A DNA stretch of 64,000 nucleotides from Thermus sp. LT1-2-5 (GCF_040363165.1 NZ_BSRG01000001.1:342689-406688); one strand, 5' to 3'. Numbered from the stretch's first letter, positions 36,813 to 45,031 are shown. The notes: a model not told the origin generated them from the letters alone. Made by a program: numbers and translations.

Positions 36813-37549
36813 GGCTCCTCCTCTATGGGGTTTTCCAAGGCCCCCAGGCCCTCGATCTCTAGCCGCATCACGTCCCCCGGATGCACCTGGCTAATCCCCT
36901 TGGGGGTGCCGGTGAGGAGGACATCGTAGGGCTCCAGGGTCATGAACTCCGAGATGAAGGCCAAAAGTTCCGCCACGGAATAGAGCATCCTCGAGGTGTG
37001 CCCCTCCTGCCTCAGCTCCCCGTTCACGTAGGCCCTTAGCCAGAGGTTTTGCGGGTCCTCCACCTCCCCCACCACCAAGAAAGGCCCCAGGGGCAAGAAG
37101 GTGTCCCGCCCCTTGGCCCGGATGGGGGGGCGGAAGGTATTGGTCACGTAATCCCGCACCACCAGGTCATTGGCGATGGTGTAGCCCAGGACGTAGTCCA
37201 GGGCGTCCTTGGCCTTCACCCGCTTCATGGGCCTGCCCACCACCACGGCGAGCTCCACCTCGTAGTGGACGAACCGGGCCCCCTTGGGGTAGCGCACCAC
37301 CCCTTGGTGGGGGAGGAGGCTGGTGTTGGGTTTCCAAAAGAGGGCGGGCTCCTCGGGACGGGTTAAGCCCAGCTCTTCGGCGTGCTCGGCGTAGTTGAGG
37401 GCCACCCCCAGGACCTTCCCCGGGGTGAAGGGCAGAAGCCAGGTGACGGCCTTGGGGTCGTGGGCCTCCCCCGCCTCGTCCAGGAGGAGGCCCTCCCGGA
37501 AGACCCCCTGGTGGACCCGGCCCTTGGCGAGGAAGCGGGCGAGCCTCAT
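36809..37549 (-). CDS. hpaG: Homoprotocatechuate-pathway decarboxylase/isomerase (HpaG-type, FAH family)
   Basis: 246 residues from the ATG at 37549 (MRLARFLAKGRVHQGVFREG); upstream in-frame sequence is low-complexity. Fumarylacetoacetate-hydrolase fold: the metal-binding VHYEVELAVVVGRPMKRVK (about residue 96) and NDLVVRDYVTNTFRPPIRAK with DTFLPLGPFLV (about 150) are clear. Enzymes of this family perform the decarboxylation of 5-oxopent-3-ene-1,2,5-tricarboxylate and/or the following isomerisation. The E. coli HpaG is a tandem duplication; this is a single-domain version, so it may need another copy elsewhere or act as a homo-oligomer. It overlaps hpaE and the DapA-like gene by 4 nt each. Confidence 0.85.
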   Translation of the reverse strand: MRLARFLAKGRVHQGVFREGLLLDEAGEAHDPKAVTWLLPFTPGKVLGVALNYAEHAEELGLTRPEEPALFWKPNTSLLPHQGVVRYPKGARFVHYEVELAVVVGRPMKRVKAKDALDYVLGYTIANDLVVRDYVTNTFRPPIRAKGRDTFLPLGPFLVVGEVEDPQNLWLRAYVNGELRQEGHTSRMLYSVAELLAFISEFMTLEPYDVLLTGTPKGISQVHPGDVMRLEIEGLGALENPIEEEP

Positions 37550-38439
37550 GCCGCCTCCACAGGGATTAGGCCGTAGCGTTCCGCCATCTGGCGAAGCCTT
37601 GCCTCCACCTCCGGGGTGGTGGGGTCCAAGGGAAGCCGCCACTCCTTCTCCAAAAGGCCCATCCAGGCCAGCACGGTCTTCAGGGGAATGGGGTTCGTGT
37701 CCCAGAAGATGGCCTCGTTGGCCTCGAGGAGGTAGTCGTGCACCTCCCGCGCCCCCGCATAGTCCCCCGCCAGGGCCCGCTCGCAGAGGAGGGCCACCTC
37801 CTTGGGCAGCCAGTTGGCGGTGGCGGCGATGGTGCCCACCGCCCCCAGGCTCATCATGGGCAGGGTGAGGCTTTCCAGGCCGCAGAAGACGAGGAAGTCC
37901 CGCCCCGCTTCGGCGAAGAGGTGGGAGAGGTACTCCAGGTCCTTGGAGGAATGCTTGAGGCCCACGATGTTGGGAAAGTCGCGGCGGAGGCGAGCCACGG
38001 TCTTAGGGGCGATCTCCACCCCGGCTCGCCCGGGGATGTTGTAGATGAGGAGGGGAAAGTCCGGCACCGCCTGCGCCACCTGGGCGAAGTAGCGGTAAAG
38101 GCCCTCCTGGTTGGGCTTCACGTAGTAGGGAACGATGACCAAAGCCCCTTGCGCCCCCGCCTCCTGGGCGAAGCGGGTGAGCTCCAGGGTTTCCTCCAGG
38201 CGCAAGGCCCCCGTGCCGGGGATCACCGGCACCCTCCCCGCCACCTGGTCCAGGACCACCTCCATGGCCCGCTTGCGCTCCTCCAGGGTCTGGGTGCCGG
38301 GCTCTCCCGTGGTCCCCCCCACGCTCACCCCGTGGGAACCCCCCTGCACCACCCGCTCCACCAGGCGGCGCAGGGCCTCCTCGTCCAGCTTGCCCTTGCG
38401 GAAGGGTGTGGGTAAGGGCGGTATGGAACCGCGGAACAT
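37546..38439 (-). CDS. DapA/NAL-family aldolase of the hpa operon
   Basis: 297 residues from the ATG at 38439 (MFRGSIPPLPTPFRKGKLD), with AGGAGA 6 nt upstream. TIM-barrel class I aldolase: VGGTTGEPGTQTLEER (about 47), IVPYYVKPNQEGLYRYF (Tyr of the proton relay, about 135) and the Schiff-base lysine in IVGLKHSSKDLEY (about 165). Orthodox 4-hydroxy-tetrahydrodipicolinate synthases have GTTGE followed by S/T at the same place, but the gene leads the hpa operon. So it more likely cleaves the 4-hydroxy-2-oxoheptane-1,7-dioate intermediate to pyruvate and succinic semialdehyde, replacing class II HpaI. This role is inferred from context. Confidence 0.7.
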   Translation of the reverse strand: MFRGSIPPLPTPFRKGKLDEEALRRLVERVVQGGSHGVSVGGTTGEPGTQTLEERKRAMEVVLDQVAGRVPVIPGTGALRLEETLELTRFAQEAGAQGALVIVPYYVKPNQEGLYRYFAQVAQAVPDFPLLIYNIPGRAGVEIAPKTVARLRRDFPNIVGLKHSSKDLEYLSHLFAEAGRDFLVFCGLESLTLPMMSLGAVGTIAATANWLPKEVALLCERALAGDYAGAREVHDYLLEANEAIFWDTNPIPLKTVLAWMGLLEKEWRLPLDPTTPEVEARLRQMAERYGLIPVEAA

Positions 38440-38506
38440 GCGCTTCTCCTTTCGCCTCCCAGGATGCGGGGAGGAAGGGGGGAGGGCAACTGGGGTGCAG
38501 GACAGG

Positions 38507-38540
38507 TTATCGCCCAATTTTGTTTTTTTGTACAATTCCT
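38507..38540. promoter_or_regulatory. Divergent promoter region between hpa operon and pucR-type gene
   Basis: The 126 bp between the two divergent genes contain an AT-rich core in otherwise GC-rich DNA. A perfect palindrome TTGTACAA sits at 38528-38535. On the plus strand TACAAT (38531-38536) is a good -10 for the regulator. On the minus strand TTGTAC could be a -35 with GATAAC 18 nt away as -10 for the hpa operon. The overlap would make the two promoters mutually exclusive. Assignments are by eye. Confidence 0.35.
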
Positions 38541-38565
38541 CTCTCCTTGCTCCCGGGTACTAGGC

Positions 38566-39960
38566 ATGGTATTGGTGAAATACACAATGATTGGCCATGG
38601 CTTTAGCGATAACCCCACCTCCTTCACCGCCCTGATGGAGGCCCTGGGGCTACGGGTTCTGGTGCCGGGGGACCGCCCCGTGCTCTACCTCCTTTCCGAG
38701 CCGCGCCCCCTCTTCTCGGCGGAAGGGGCCCTCCTCCTCTTCCGCCCCGAGGGGAGCCTCTTCCGCTACCGGGCCGCCACGGGCTTCCTCCTCCCCGAGC
38801 CCGAGCCCGAGGTGGAGGCCTTCGCCCGCAAGGAGGGGCTTGGGCTCGCCCTCTACCCCCCTTGGCTCCAGCGGGAGGAGGTGGAAAAGGCCCTGGCCCT
38901 GAGGCTTTTCGCCCTGGCCCCGGGGCTTGCCCTTTGTGGGGTGGTGGACCTCCTCCTCAAGCTTCCCGACCGCCCCTTTTTGGAAGTACTCCACCAGGCC
39001 ACGGGCCTCCCCCTGGCCCGGGTGGCCCCCTGGGGGGAGGTGTTGGGCTTCGCCGGGCCCGTGCCCCCCAGGCACCCCGAGGCCCCGGGGGAGGGGCGGG
39101 GGTGGGTGGCCCTCGAGGCCGGGGAAGGGGTCTTGGTGGCCTATGGGGAAGAGGAGGCCCTAAGGCGGGCCCGGGGGCTTCTGGAGGTGGCGGCCCGCCT
39201 CCTCAAGGTGCGCTCCCTGGAAAGGAGCCTGGAGAGGATGCGGGAAGAATCCTTGGGGGCAGCCCTTTTGGAAGGCCTCATCCTGGGGGAGGCGGAAGCG
39301 GAACGGCTTTTCGCCTTCGGCTTCGCCGAGGGGGTGGAGTGGGTGCTGGCCTTGGCCGAGCCCCCCGAGGTCCCGGGCCGCCACCGCCTGGCCGAGGAAA
39401 GGAGGCGGGAGGCCACCTTGGAGCTTCGCCGCCAGGCGGGGGCTTACCTGGACCGGCTTGGGGTTCCCTACCTCCTCGCCACCCGGGGGAACCGGGTGGC
39501 GGCCATGTGGCAGGTGCATAGCCCCAGGCGGGAGGCGGAGGGCCTCCTCAAGGCCCTGATCCCGGGAAGCCGCCTGGGCTACTCCGGCGTCCACGCCGAC
39601 CGGGCGGTGCAGGAGGCCTACCGGGAAGCCCTCATCGCCTTGAAGGCGGCGAGGCCGGGGGAGGCCCTTTCCTTTAGCGGCCTCGACCCTGTGGCCTTCG
39701 TCCTCCTGCAACAGTCCCCCGAAGACCTAAAGGCCCTGGTGGAGCGCTACCTACCCCTGCCGCCCAAGCTCTTGAAGACCCTCGAGGCCTACATGGCCTC
39801 AGGCAGCGTAGAGGAGGCGGCAGGCAGGCTCCATGTCCACCCCAATACCCTCCGCTATCGGCTAAAGCGGATTGAAGGGGTGGTGGGCCCCCTAGGCCAG
39901 CCGGAAACCCTAGCCCGGGTGCACCTCGCCCTGCGGGCGCGGGACCTCCTCTTGGGCTAA
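38566..39960 (+). CDS. PucR-family transcriptional regulator
   Basis: 464 residues if translation starts at the ATG at 38566; ATGs at 38587 and 38635 are alternatives, and none has a clear ribosome binding site. The N-terminal part (ALGLRVLVPGDRPVLYLLSE) resembles the PurC-like ligand-sensing domain. The middle is the degenerate GGDEF-like (CdaR) domain. The C-terminal VEEAAGRLHVHPNTLRYRLK is the diagnostic PucR helix-turn-helix (HTH_30). Divergent from the hpa operon across 126 bp, it is the natural candidate to control 4-hydroxyphenylacetate catabolism, presumably as an activator responding to an aromatic acid. Effector and operator are unknown. Confidence 0.8.
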   Translation: MVLVKYTMIGHGFSDNPTSFTALMEALGLRVLVPGDRPVLYLLSEPRPLFSAEGALLLFRPEGSLFRYRAATGFLLPEPEPEVEAFARKEGLGLALYPPWLQREEVEKALALRLFALAPGLALCGVVDLLLKLPDRPFLEVLHQATGLPLARVAPWGEVLGFAGPVPPRHPEAPGEGRGWVALEAGEGVLVAYGEEEALRRARGLLEVAARLLKVRSLERSLERMREESLGAALLEGLILGEAEAERLFAFGFAEGVEWVLALAEPPEVPGRHRLAEERRREATLELRRQAGAYLDRLGVPYLLATRGNRVAAMWQVHSPRREAEGLLKALIPGSRLGYSGVHADRAVQEAYREALIALKAARPGEALSFSGLDPVAFVLLQQSPEDLKALVERYLPLPPKLLKTLEAYMASGSVEEAAGRLHVHPNTLRYRLKRIEGVVGPLGQPETLARVHLALRARDLLLG

Positions 39961-39961
39961 G

Positions 39962-40399
39962 ATGGCATTTATGGGAAAGCTTAGGCTTTGGCTTGTGGCC
40001 TTTTTGGCGCTGGGAATGGGCCTGGCCCAGACCCTGGTGGAGGTGACCACCGTGGCGGCCTTGTCCACCAGCCTGGACCCAGCGGTGCGCCTCCCCTCCG
40101 GCACCTACAAGGCCCGGAGCCCCGAGCCCCTCCTCGCCCGCTTCCCCGAAGCTAAGGGGTACGCCCTCGAGGCCTTCGCCGCCAAGGGCATCGCCGCCAG
40201 GCTCCACGCCGCCTTCGTCCAGCAGGTTCTCACCGCCTTCGCCGCCGCGGGCTACTTCGTGGAGGGCCAGGAGGAGCGGGTGGTGGACGGGGAGGTGCGG
40301 ACGAAGTACGTGCTCAAGGACAGCCTGGGCCGGCCAGCCCTCCTTTTGGTGGTGCGGAAGGGGGATGAGTTGGTCTACGGCTTTGGGAAGCGTAAGTGA
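39962..40399 (+). CDS. Small exported protein of unknown function
   Basis: 145 residues. It starts with a signal peptide (MAFMGKLRLWLVAFLALGMGLAQ), preferred over the internal Met4 only because it gives the longer frame. The mature part is alpha/beta-looking: ARLHAAFVQQVLTAFAAAGY suggests an amphipathic helix and the end, DSLGRPALLLVVRKGDELVY, a beta hairpin. No family recognised. One nucleotide separates the regulator's stop codon from its ATG, so it may be read in the same message, but nothing links it to aromatic metabolism. A CRP-like dyad overlaps its stop codon (40396-40409). Confidence 0.6.
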   Translation: MAFMGKLRLWLVAFLALGMGLAQTLVEVTTVAALSTSLDPAVRLPSGTYKARSPEPLLARFPEAKGYALEAFAAKGIAARLHAAFVQQVLTAFAAAGYFVEGQEERVVDGEVRTKYVLKDSLGRPALLLVVRKGDELVYGFGKRK

Positions 40400-40415
40400 A
40401 CACTTTCACGATTTA
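40392..40415. repeat. Direct repeat copy 1 with CRP-like dyad
   Basis: GTAAGTG (40392-40398), six variable bases, then TTCACGATTTA (40405-40415). Inside it GTGAA-CACT-TTCAC (40396-40409) is a perfect dyad of the CRP type (GTGA-N6-TCAC). The same arrangement returns 778 bp further at 41170-41193, on the other side of the barrel-protein gene. It may be a regulator site, a 3'-end structure of either convergent gene, or a recombination footprint. Confidence 0.5.
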
Positions 40416-40426
40416 CAGGGCTTGTC

Positions 40427-41149
40427 CTAAAACTCTCCCCTAACCCCAAACCCCCACGCCCACACCCCACCCAGCCGCCCCAACCGCACCCAGTACTCTT
40501 CCCCCTCGAGACCCACCCAGCCCCACCACCCGGGGCCGTAGCCTAGGCTCCCCGCCAGGCTTGCCCCCTCCAGGGGCCAGCTCAGCCCCACCGCCCCTGC
40601 CCAGGGGAAGGCCCCTTCCACGGTGACCACCCCATCCCCCAGGGCCAAGCTGGCTCCCAGAAGGCCAAAAGGGCGCCCCGCCCAAAGCCGCCCTTCCCCG
40701 TAGGCCACCACCTCCCCCAGGCGCACGCTCCCCGCCACCCCCATCCCCTGTTCCTCCAGCCAAAGCCGCCCCTCGGACCAGGCGGCCTCCAGGAAGCCGC
40801 CCCGTTCCCAGGCGTAGCCCAGGCGCAGGCGCCAGGAACCGTACCAGGTGAGGGCCCCACCCCACACCCCCTCCTCTCCCCCGGCGGGGCCCGGGGTGTT
40901 CCAGGTGTAAGGGAAAAGCCGCCCTTCCCCCAAGGTCAAGGGAAAGCGGCCCAAAACCAGGCTCCACTCCCCTTCCTCCACCCTCACGTAAAGCCTTTCC
41001 AGGGAAACCCCACCCCCTCTCTCCCCCAGGTACGGGGCCAGGGCGTAGACCGCCCGGACCCCATCGCCGGAAAGCTCGCCGAAGAGGCGCAGGAAAAGGG
41101 TGGGGCTCGGCCCCAGGCCCTGCACCCCCACCTCCACCCCTTGGGCCAA
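40427..41149 (-). pseudogene. Outer-membrane barrel-like protein lacking a proper start
   Basis: About 240 codons ending GVRGEF, with a C-terminal phenylalanine as in outer-membrane barrels. The body alternates Gly, Trp, Tyr, Arg and Leu, e.g. WRLRLGYAWERGGFLEAAW. Immediately upstream the same frame encodes LPFFLLPALAQGVEV, the end of a good signal peptide, but an in-frame TAG (41177-41179) comes before it. No ATG, GTG, TTG or CTG lies between that stop and the signal core. A GTG at 41187 opens a different frame (MKNSTYP), and adding one base near 41174 would fuse it to the signal peptide. So either a frameshift (real or a sequencing error) has damaged the gene or an unusual start is used. 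No specific family recognised. Confidence 0.55.
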
Positions 41150-41169
41150 GGCGGGAAGGAGGAAAAAGG

Positions 41170-41193
41170 GTAAGTGCTATTCTTCACGATTTA
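41170..41193. repeat. Direct repeat copy 2 with imperfect CRP-like dyad
   Basis: GTAAGTG (41170-41176), six variable bases, TTCACGATTTA (41183-41193). The dyad is GTGC-TATTCT-TCAC here, one base off the first copy. It covers the broken start region of the barrel-protein gene and lies 25 nt from the stop of serA. Confidence 0.5.
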
Positions 41194-41217
41194 ATCTGCT
41201 CGTGACTTTTCTATCCC

Positions 41218-42801
41218 CTAAACCCCTCCCCCTCCGCCCATCTCCGCCAGGTCCACCCGCTCCAGCACGGGAAGCGCCCGCAAGGCCTCCAGCACCTCCG
41301 GGGTGGGTTTTTGGTCCACGGCGAGGACGAAGAGGGCTCTCCCCCCCGGCACGTCGCGGCCGAGTTGCATCCCAGCGATGTTCACCCCCGCCTCCCCCAA
41401 GAGCGTGCCCACCTGGCCCACCACCCCCGGGCGGTCGTAGTTCACGCAGACCAGCAGGTACCCCTCCGGCACCACCTCCAGGGCGTAGTCGTCGATCCCC
41501 ACCAGCCGCGGCTTCCCCCCCATCACCACCCCCCGGGCCCGGCGCTCCTCCTGGTCCGTGGTGAGGCGCACCTCCACCAGACGGGCGTACTCCCCCGCCT
41601 CCTCCGAGCGGCGGGTCACGAGGCCGATGCCCCGGTCCTTCAGGAGAGGCCGGGCGGAAACCAGGTTCACCGCCCCTTCCCCCAGGACCCGGGCCAAAAG
41701 CCCCTTGGCCACGGCGCTGGCGATGGGCTCGGGGTCTTTGTCGAACTGGCCGAGAAAGCTCACCTCTAAGGCCTGGGGGCGGCCCTTGGTGATCTGGGCG
41801 AGGAGCTTGCCCAAGGCCTCCCCCAAGGGCAAGAAGCCGCGGAGGGCCGCCAGGGCCTCCGGGTCAAAGCCGGTGTTGAGGGCGTAGGAGAGGTCCCCCT
41901 CGAGGGTGCGCACCACCCGCTCCAAGATGGCCTCCCCCACCCGCTCCTGGGCCTCCACCGTGTTCGCCCCCAGGTGGGCGGTGAGGACCACCTTGGGGTG
42001 ATGGAGCAGGGGGTGGTCCTTAGGGGGCGGTTCCTGGCTAAAGACGTCCAGGCCTGCGGCGAAGAGGTGCCCCTCCTCCAGCACCTCCAGAAGGGCCTTC
42101 TCGTCCACTATGCCGCCCCGGGCGGCGTTCACCACCACCGCCCCCCGGGGAAGGAGGTAAAGCTCCCTCCGGCCGATCATCCCCCGGGTTTCCTCGGTCA
42201 GGGGCGTGTGCACCGTGAGGAAGTGGCTTTGGCGGAGGAGGTCCTCCAGGTGTTCCAAAAGCTCTACCCCTAGGCTCTCCGCCCGGGTGCGGGGGATGTA
42301 GGGGTCATAGGCCAAAACCCGCATCTCAAAGCCCTTGGCGAAGCGGGCCACCTGGCCGCCGATCCGCCCCAGACCCACGATGCCCAAGGTCTTGCCCCTA
42401 AGCTCAAGCCCCAGGAACTTCCGGTCCCACTCCCCCTGGCGGATCTTGCGGTCGGAAAGGGCAATGCCCCGGGCGGCGGCGAGAAGGAGGCCGAAGGCGA
42501 GTTCGGCGGCGGAACGGGTGTTGGCCTCGGGCACGTTCACCACCAGGATGCCCAGGCGGCTCGCCGCCTCTAGGTCCACGTTGTCCACCCCCACGCCCCC
42601 CCGGCCCACCACCTTAAGCCGCTTGCCCCGCCGCAACAGCTCGGCGTCCACCTGGGTCCGGCTCCGGGTGATGAGGGCATCGTAGGCGGGGATCACCTCG
42701 AGGAGCTCCTCCCGGGCGATGCCGGGGCGATAGTCCACCAAGACCCCGGGGTACTTCACGTCCCCAAGCCGCATGTCATCGGACACCAGCACCCGCCACA
42801 T
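41218..42801 (-). CDS. serA: D-3-phosphoglycerate dehydrogenase
   Basis: 527 residues, the long form with catalytic, NAD-binding, intervening (ASB) and ACT domains. VGRGGVGVDNVDLEAASRLG (about residue 66-85), the Rossmann motif GIVGLGRIGGQVARFA (about 140), VNAARGGIVDEKALLE with the catalytic Arg (about 225) and the general acid His in VVLTAHLGANTVEAQ (about 275) are all present. The C-terminal ACT domain (YDRPGVVGQVGTLLGEAGVN, about 455) would bind serine for feedback control. It commits 3-phosphoglycerate to serine synthesis. A TTGCCC, 17 bp, TAGGGT promoter lies just before the start codon, implying a leaderless message. Confidence 0.95.
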   Translation of the reverse strand: MWRVLVSDDMRLGDVKYPGVLVDYRPGIAREELLEVIPAYDALITRSRTQVDAELLRRGKRLKVVGRGGVGVDNVDLEAASRLGILVVNVPEANTRSAAELAFGLLLAAARGIALSDRKIRQGEWDRKFLGLELRGKTLGIVGLGRIGGQVARFAKGFEMRVLAYDPYIPRTRAESLGVELLEHLEDLLRQSHFLTVHTPLTEETRGMIGRRELYLLPRGAVVVNAARGGIVDEKALLEVLEEGHLFAAGLDVFSQEPPPKDHPLLHHPKVVLTAHLGANTVEAQERVGEAILERVVRTLEGDLSYALNTGFDPEALAALRGFLPLGEALGKLLAQITKGRPQALEVSFLGQFDKDPEPIASAVAKGLLARVLGEGAVNLVSARPLLKDRGIGLVTRRSEEAGEYARLVEVRLTTDQEERRARGVVMGGKPRLVGIDDYALEVVPEGYLLVCVNYDRPGVVGQVGTLLGEAGVNIAGMQLGRDVPGGRALFVLAVDQKPTPEVLEALRALPVLERVDLAEMGGGGGV

Positions 42802-42803
42802 AT

Positions 42804-42850
42804 ACCCTTGACCCTAGCAAAAACCCCGCCTCAGGGCAACTTACCCGCTA
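42804..42850 (-). promoter_or_regulatory. Putative serA promoter (leaderless)
   Basis: On the minus strand TTGCCC, a 17-nt spacer and TAGGGT lie directly upstream of the serA ATG, leaving about 9 nt between the -10 and the start codon. Transcription would begin at or near the ATG. The divergent degV gene has only a TATCCT -10-like box visible on the other strand. Confidence 0.4.
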
Positions 42851-42900
42851 CACTACACCGCTCCTCGTGGTATCCTGTCCCGGACAACAAGGAGGCCTTG

Positions 42901-43743
42901 ATGAAGGTAGCTTTGGTGACGGACTCCACCGCCGATCTACCCAAGCCCCTGCGGGAGGGCCTGGGCATCCGGGTGGTACCCCTTTACGTGCACCTGGGGG
43001 GGCGGGTCTACCGCGACTGGCAGGAAATCACCCCCGAGGAGATCTTCCAGAAGGTGCGGGAGGGCACCGCCTTCCCCTCCACCAGCCAGCCTTCCCCCGA
43101 GGACTTCATGAAGGCTTACCAGGAGGCTTTGCAGGAAGCGGAGCACGTGCTTTCCATCCACATCTCCAGCAAGCTCTCCGGCACCGTGCAGTCGGCGGAG
43201 CTCGCCGCCCAGGAGTTCCCCGGCCGGGTCACGGTCTTCGACTCCCTGGCCGCCTCCTTGGGCATCGGCATGATGGTGCTCAGGGCCCACGAGCTCCTGC
43301 AGGAAGGCCAGTCGCTTCCCTCCGTCTTGGAGGAGCTCAAGCGGATCCGCCAGGACCACTTCGTGCGCTTCAGCGTGGCCACCTTGGAGTTTTTGCGCCG
43401 GGGCGGGCGCATCGGCGGAGCGCAGGCCCTTTTGGGCACCCTTCTCGGCATCAAGCCCATCCTCACCCTCAAGGAGGGGCGGGTGGAGGCGGCGGGCCGG
43501 GCCAGGGGGGAAAGGAAGGCGCGGGAGGAGATCGTCAAGGACTTCCGCACCTGGGGCCAAGGGCGGAAGCGCATCCGGGCCTTCTTCCTTTATAGCGCCG
43601 AGGAGGGGGCGGTGCGGGAACTCAAGGAACTGGTCCTCGCCTCGGGCCTTCCCGTGGAGGAGGCCCTGGTGAGCGAGCTTGGGGCGGTGATCGCCAGCCA
43701 CACGGGGCCGGGCACCTATGGCTTCTACGCCTACAGCCTCTAG
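42901..43743 (+). CDS. DegV family fatty-acid-binding protein, copy 1
   Basis: 280 residues from the ATG at 42901 with AAGGAGG 5 nt upstream. The family signature VALVTDSTADLPKPL (residues 3-17), TSQPSPEDFMKAYQEAL (about 62) and HISSKLSGTVQSAELAAQEF (about 85) are present, and the fold ends with SHTGPGTYGFYAYSL. DegV proteins bind a fatty acid in a deep pocket and, as FakB, present it to the kinase FakA for phosphorylation. No FakA (DhaK/DhaL-like) gene is visible here. Overlaps the second degV gene by 26 nt. Confidence 0.88.
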   Translation: MKVALVTDSTADLPKPLREGLGIRVVPLYVHLGGRVYRDWQEITPEEIFQKVREGTAFPSTSQPSPEDFMKAYQEALQEAEHVLSIHISSKLSGTVQSAELAAQEFPGRVTVFDSLAASLGIGMMVLRAHELLQEGQSLPSVLEELKRIRQDHFVRFSVATLEFLRRGGRIGGAQALLGTLLGIKPILTLKEGRVEAAGRARGERKAREEIVKDFRTWGQGRKRIRAFFLYSAEEGAVRELKELVLASGLPVEEALVSELGAVIASHTGPGTYGFYAYSL

Positions 43744-44569
43744 GGTAGCCTTTGTGGCCGACTCCACCTTGGGGCTTTCCCCCGAGGAGGCGGAGGCCCA
43801 AGGCATCCACCTGGTGCCCCAGCAGGTGATCTGGAAGGACCGCGCCTTCCGCGACCTCGGGGAGATCACCCCGGAGGAGGTGGTCCGCCTCCTGCAACAG
43901 GGGGAGCGCCTCACCACAAGCCAAGTGGCCCCCGAAGACCTGAAACACACCTACGAGCGCCTTCTCCTACACCACGAGAGGGTGGTTTCCGTCCACGTTT
44001 CCGGGAAGCTTTCCGGTACCGTGGCCACCGCCCTAAGCGTGGCCCAAGCCTTCGGGGGGCGGGTGAAGGTCCTGGACTCCTGGTCGCTGAACGGCGGGCT
44101 TTTCCTGGTGTTGCAGGAGGCGAGGCGGCTCCTCCGCTCCGGCACCCCCTGGGAGGGCCTGGAGGAGGCCATCGCCCCCTACCGGGAGCGGGTCTTGGGC
44201 TACGTCCTTCCCAAAACCCTCACCTACCTGCACCGCTCGGGGCGGATTTCCGGGCTCAAGCACCTGGTGGGGAGTCTGCTTCGCATCCTGCCGGTCCTCG
44301 AGGTCCGGCGCGGGGAGGTCCTCCCAGGCCCGAGGGTGCGGGGCTTCAGCGAGGGCCTGAGGAAGATCGCCGAGCTCTTCCGCCGCGACTTCCCCGAGGG
44401 GGCCTTGGCCTACGTGGCCCACGTGGCGAACCCCGAGGGGGCAGAGGCTCTTTTGGAGGCGGTGCAGGTGGAAGGGGTGGAAGTCCAAGGCACCCTCTTC
44501 GCCGGGGCGGCGGTGAGCGTCCACGCCGGGCCCGGCACCGTGGCCCTCTTCGCCGGGCCAAGGAGGTGA
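43718..44569 (+). CDS. DegV family fatty-acid-binding protein, copy 2
   Basis: 283 residues. Same fold as its upstream neighbour but diverged: VAFVADSTLGLSPEEAEAQG, TSQVAPEDLKHTYERLLLHH and SVHVSGKLSGTVATALSVAQ. The start at 43718 lies inside the first copy's end; a later GTG-type start near 43746 would remove the first eight or nine residues. Two adjacent DegV paralogues are common where each binds a different chain type, as with saturated and unsaturated fatty acids for FakB1 and FakB2. A fatty acid desaturase lies 520 bp downstream on the same strand. Confidence 0.87.
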   Translation: MASTPTASRVAFVADSTLGLSPEEAEAQGIHLVPQQVIWKDRAFRDLGEITPEEVVRLLQQGERLTTSQVAPEDLKHTYERLLLHHERVVSVHVSGKLSGTVATALSVAQAFGGRVKVLDSWSLNGGLFLVLQEARRLLRSGTPWEGLEEAIAPYRERVLGYVLPKTLTYLHRSGRISGLKHLVGSLLRILPVLEVRRGEVLPGPRVRGFSEGLRKIAELFRRDFPEGALAYVAHVANPEGAEALLEAVQVEGVEVQGTLFAGAAVSVHAGPGTVALFAGPRR

Positions 44570-44572
44570 GGC

Positions 44573-45031
44573 GTGCGGGCGGTGGTGCAACGGGTGAGCG
44601 AGGCCTTCGTGGAGGTGGAGGGCGAGGTGGTGGGGAGGATCGGCCTGGGCCTCCTGGTCCTCCTGGGGGTGGGGCAGAAGGACACCCCCGAGGACGCCCA
44701 CTACCTGGCCCGCAAGATCGTTCACCTTCGGGTCTTCCCCGACGCCGAAGGGCGGATGAACCTCTCCCTCAAGGAGGTGGGGGGCGAGGTACTCCTGGTG
44801 AGCCAGTTCACCCTCTACGGGGACACCCGCAAGGGCAACCGCCCCTCCTTCGTCCAGGCCGCTCCTCCCGAGGTGGGCAAGCGGCTTTACGAGGTGGCCC
44901 TCGAGGCCCTCTTGGCCCAGGGGGTCCACGTGGAAACCGGGGTGTACGGGGCCCATATGCGGGTGCACCTGGTGAACGATGGGCCGGTCACCCTTCTCCT
45001 GGACTCGGGGGAGCGCCTCAGGCCCAGGTAG
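44573..45031 (+). CDS. dtd: D-aminoacyl-tRNA deacylase
   Basis: 152 residues, GTG start ([20 protein letters not shown]) 3 nt after the degV stop, with AGGAGGTGAGGC just upstream. Diagnostic motifs are [18 protein letters not shown] (about residue 78) and [12 protein letters not shown] (about 137), the second carrying the Gly-cisPro pair that excludes L-amino acids. It hydrolyses D-amino acids from mischarged tRNA in the cytoplasm. Normal length. Probably read with the degV genes. Confidence 0.93.
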   Translation: MRAVVQRVSEAFVEVEGEVVGRIGLGLLVLLGVGQKDTPEDAHYLARKIVHLRVFPDAEGRMNLSLKEVGGEVLLVSQFTLYGDTRKGNRPSFVQAAPPEVGKRLYEVALEALLAQGVHVETGVYGAHMRVHLVNDGPVTLLLDSGERLRPR

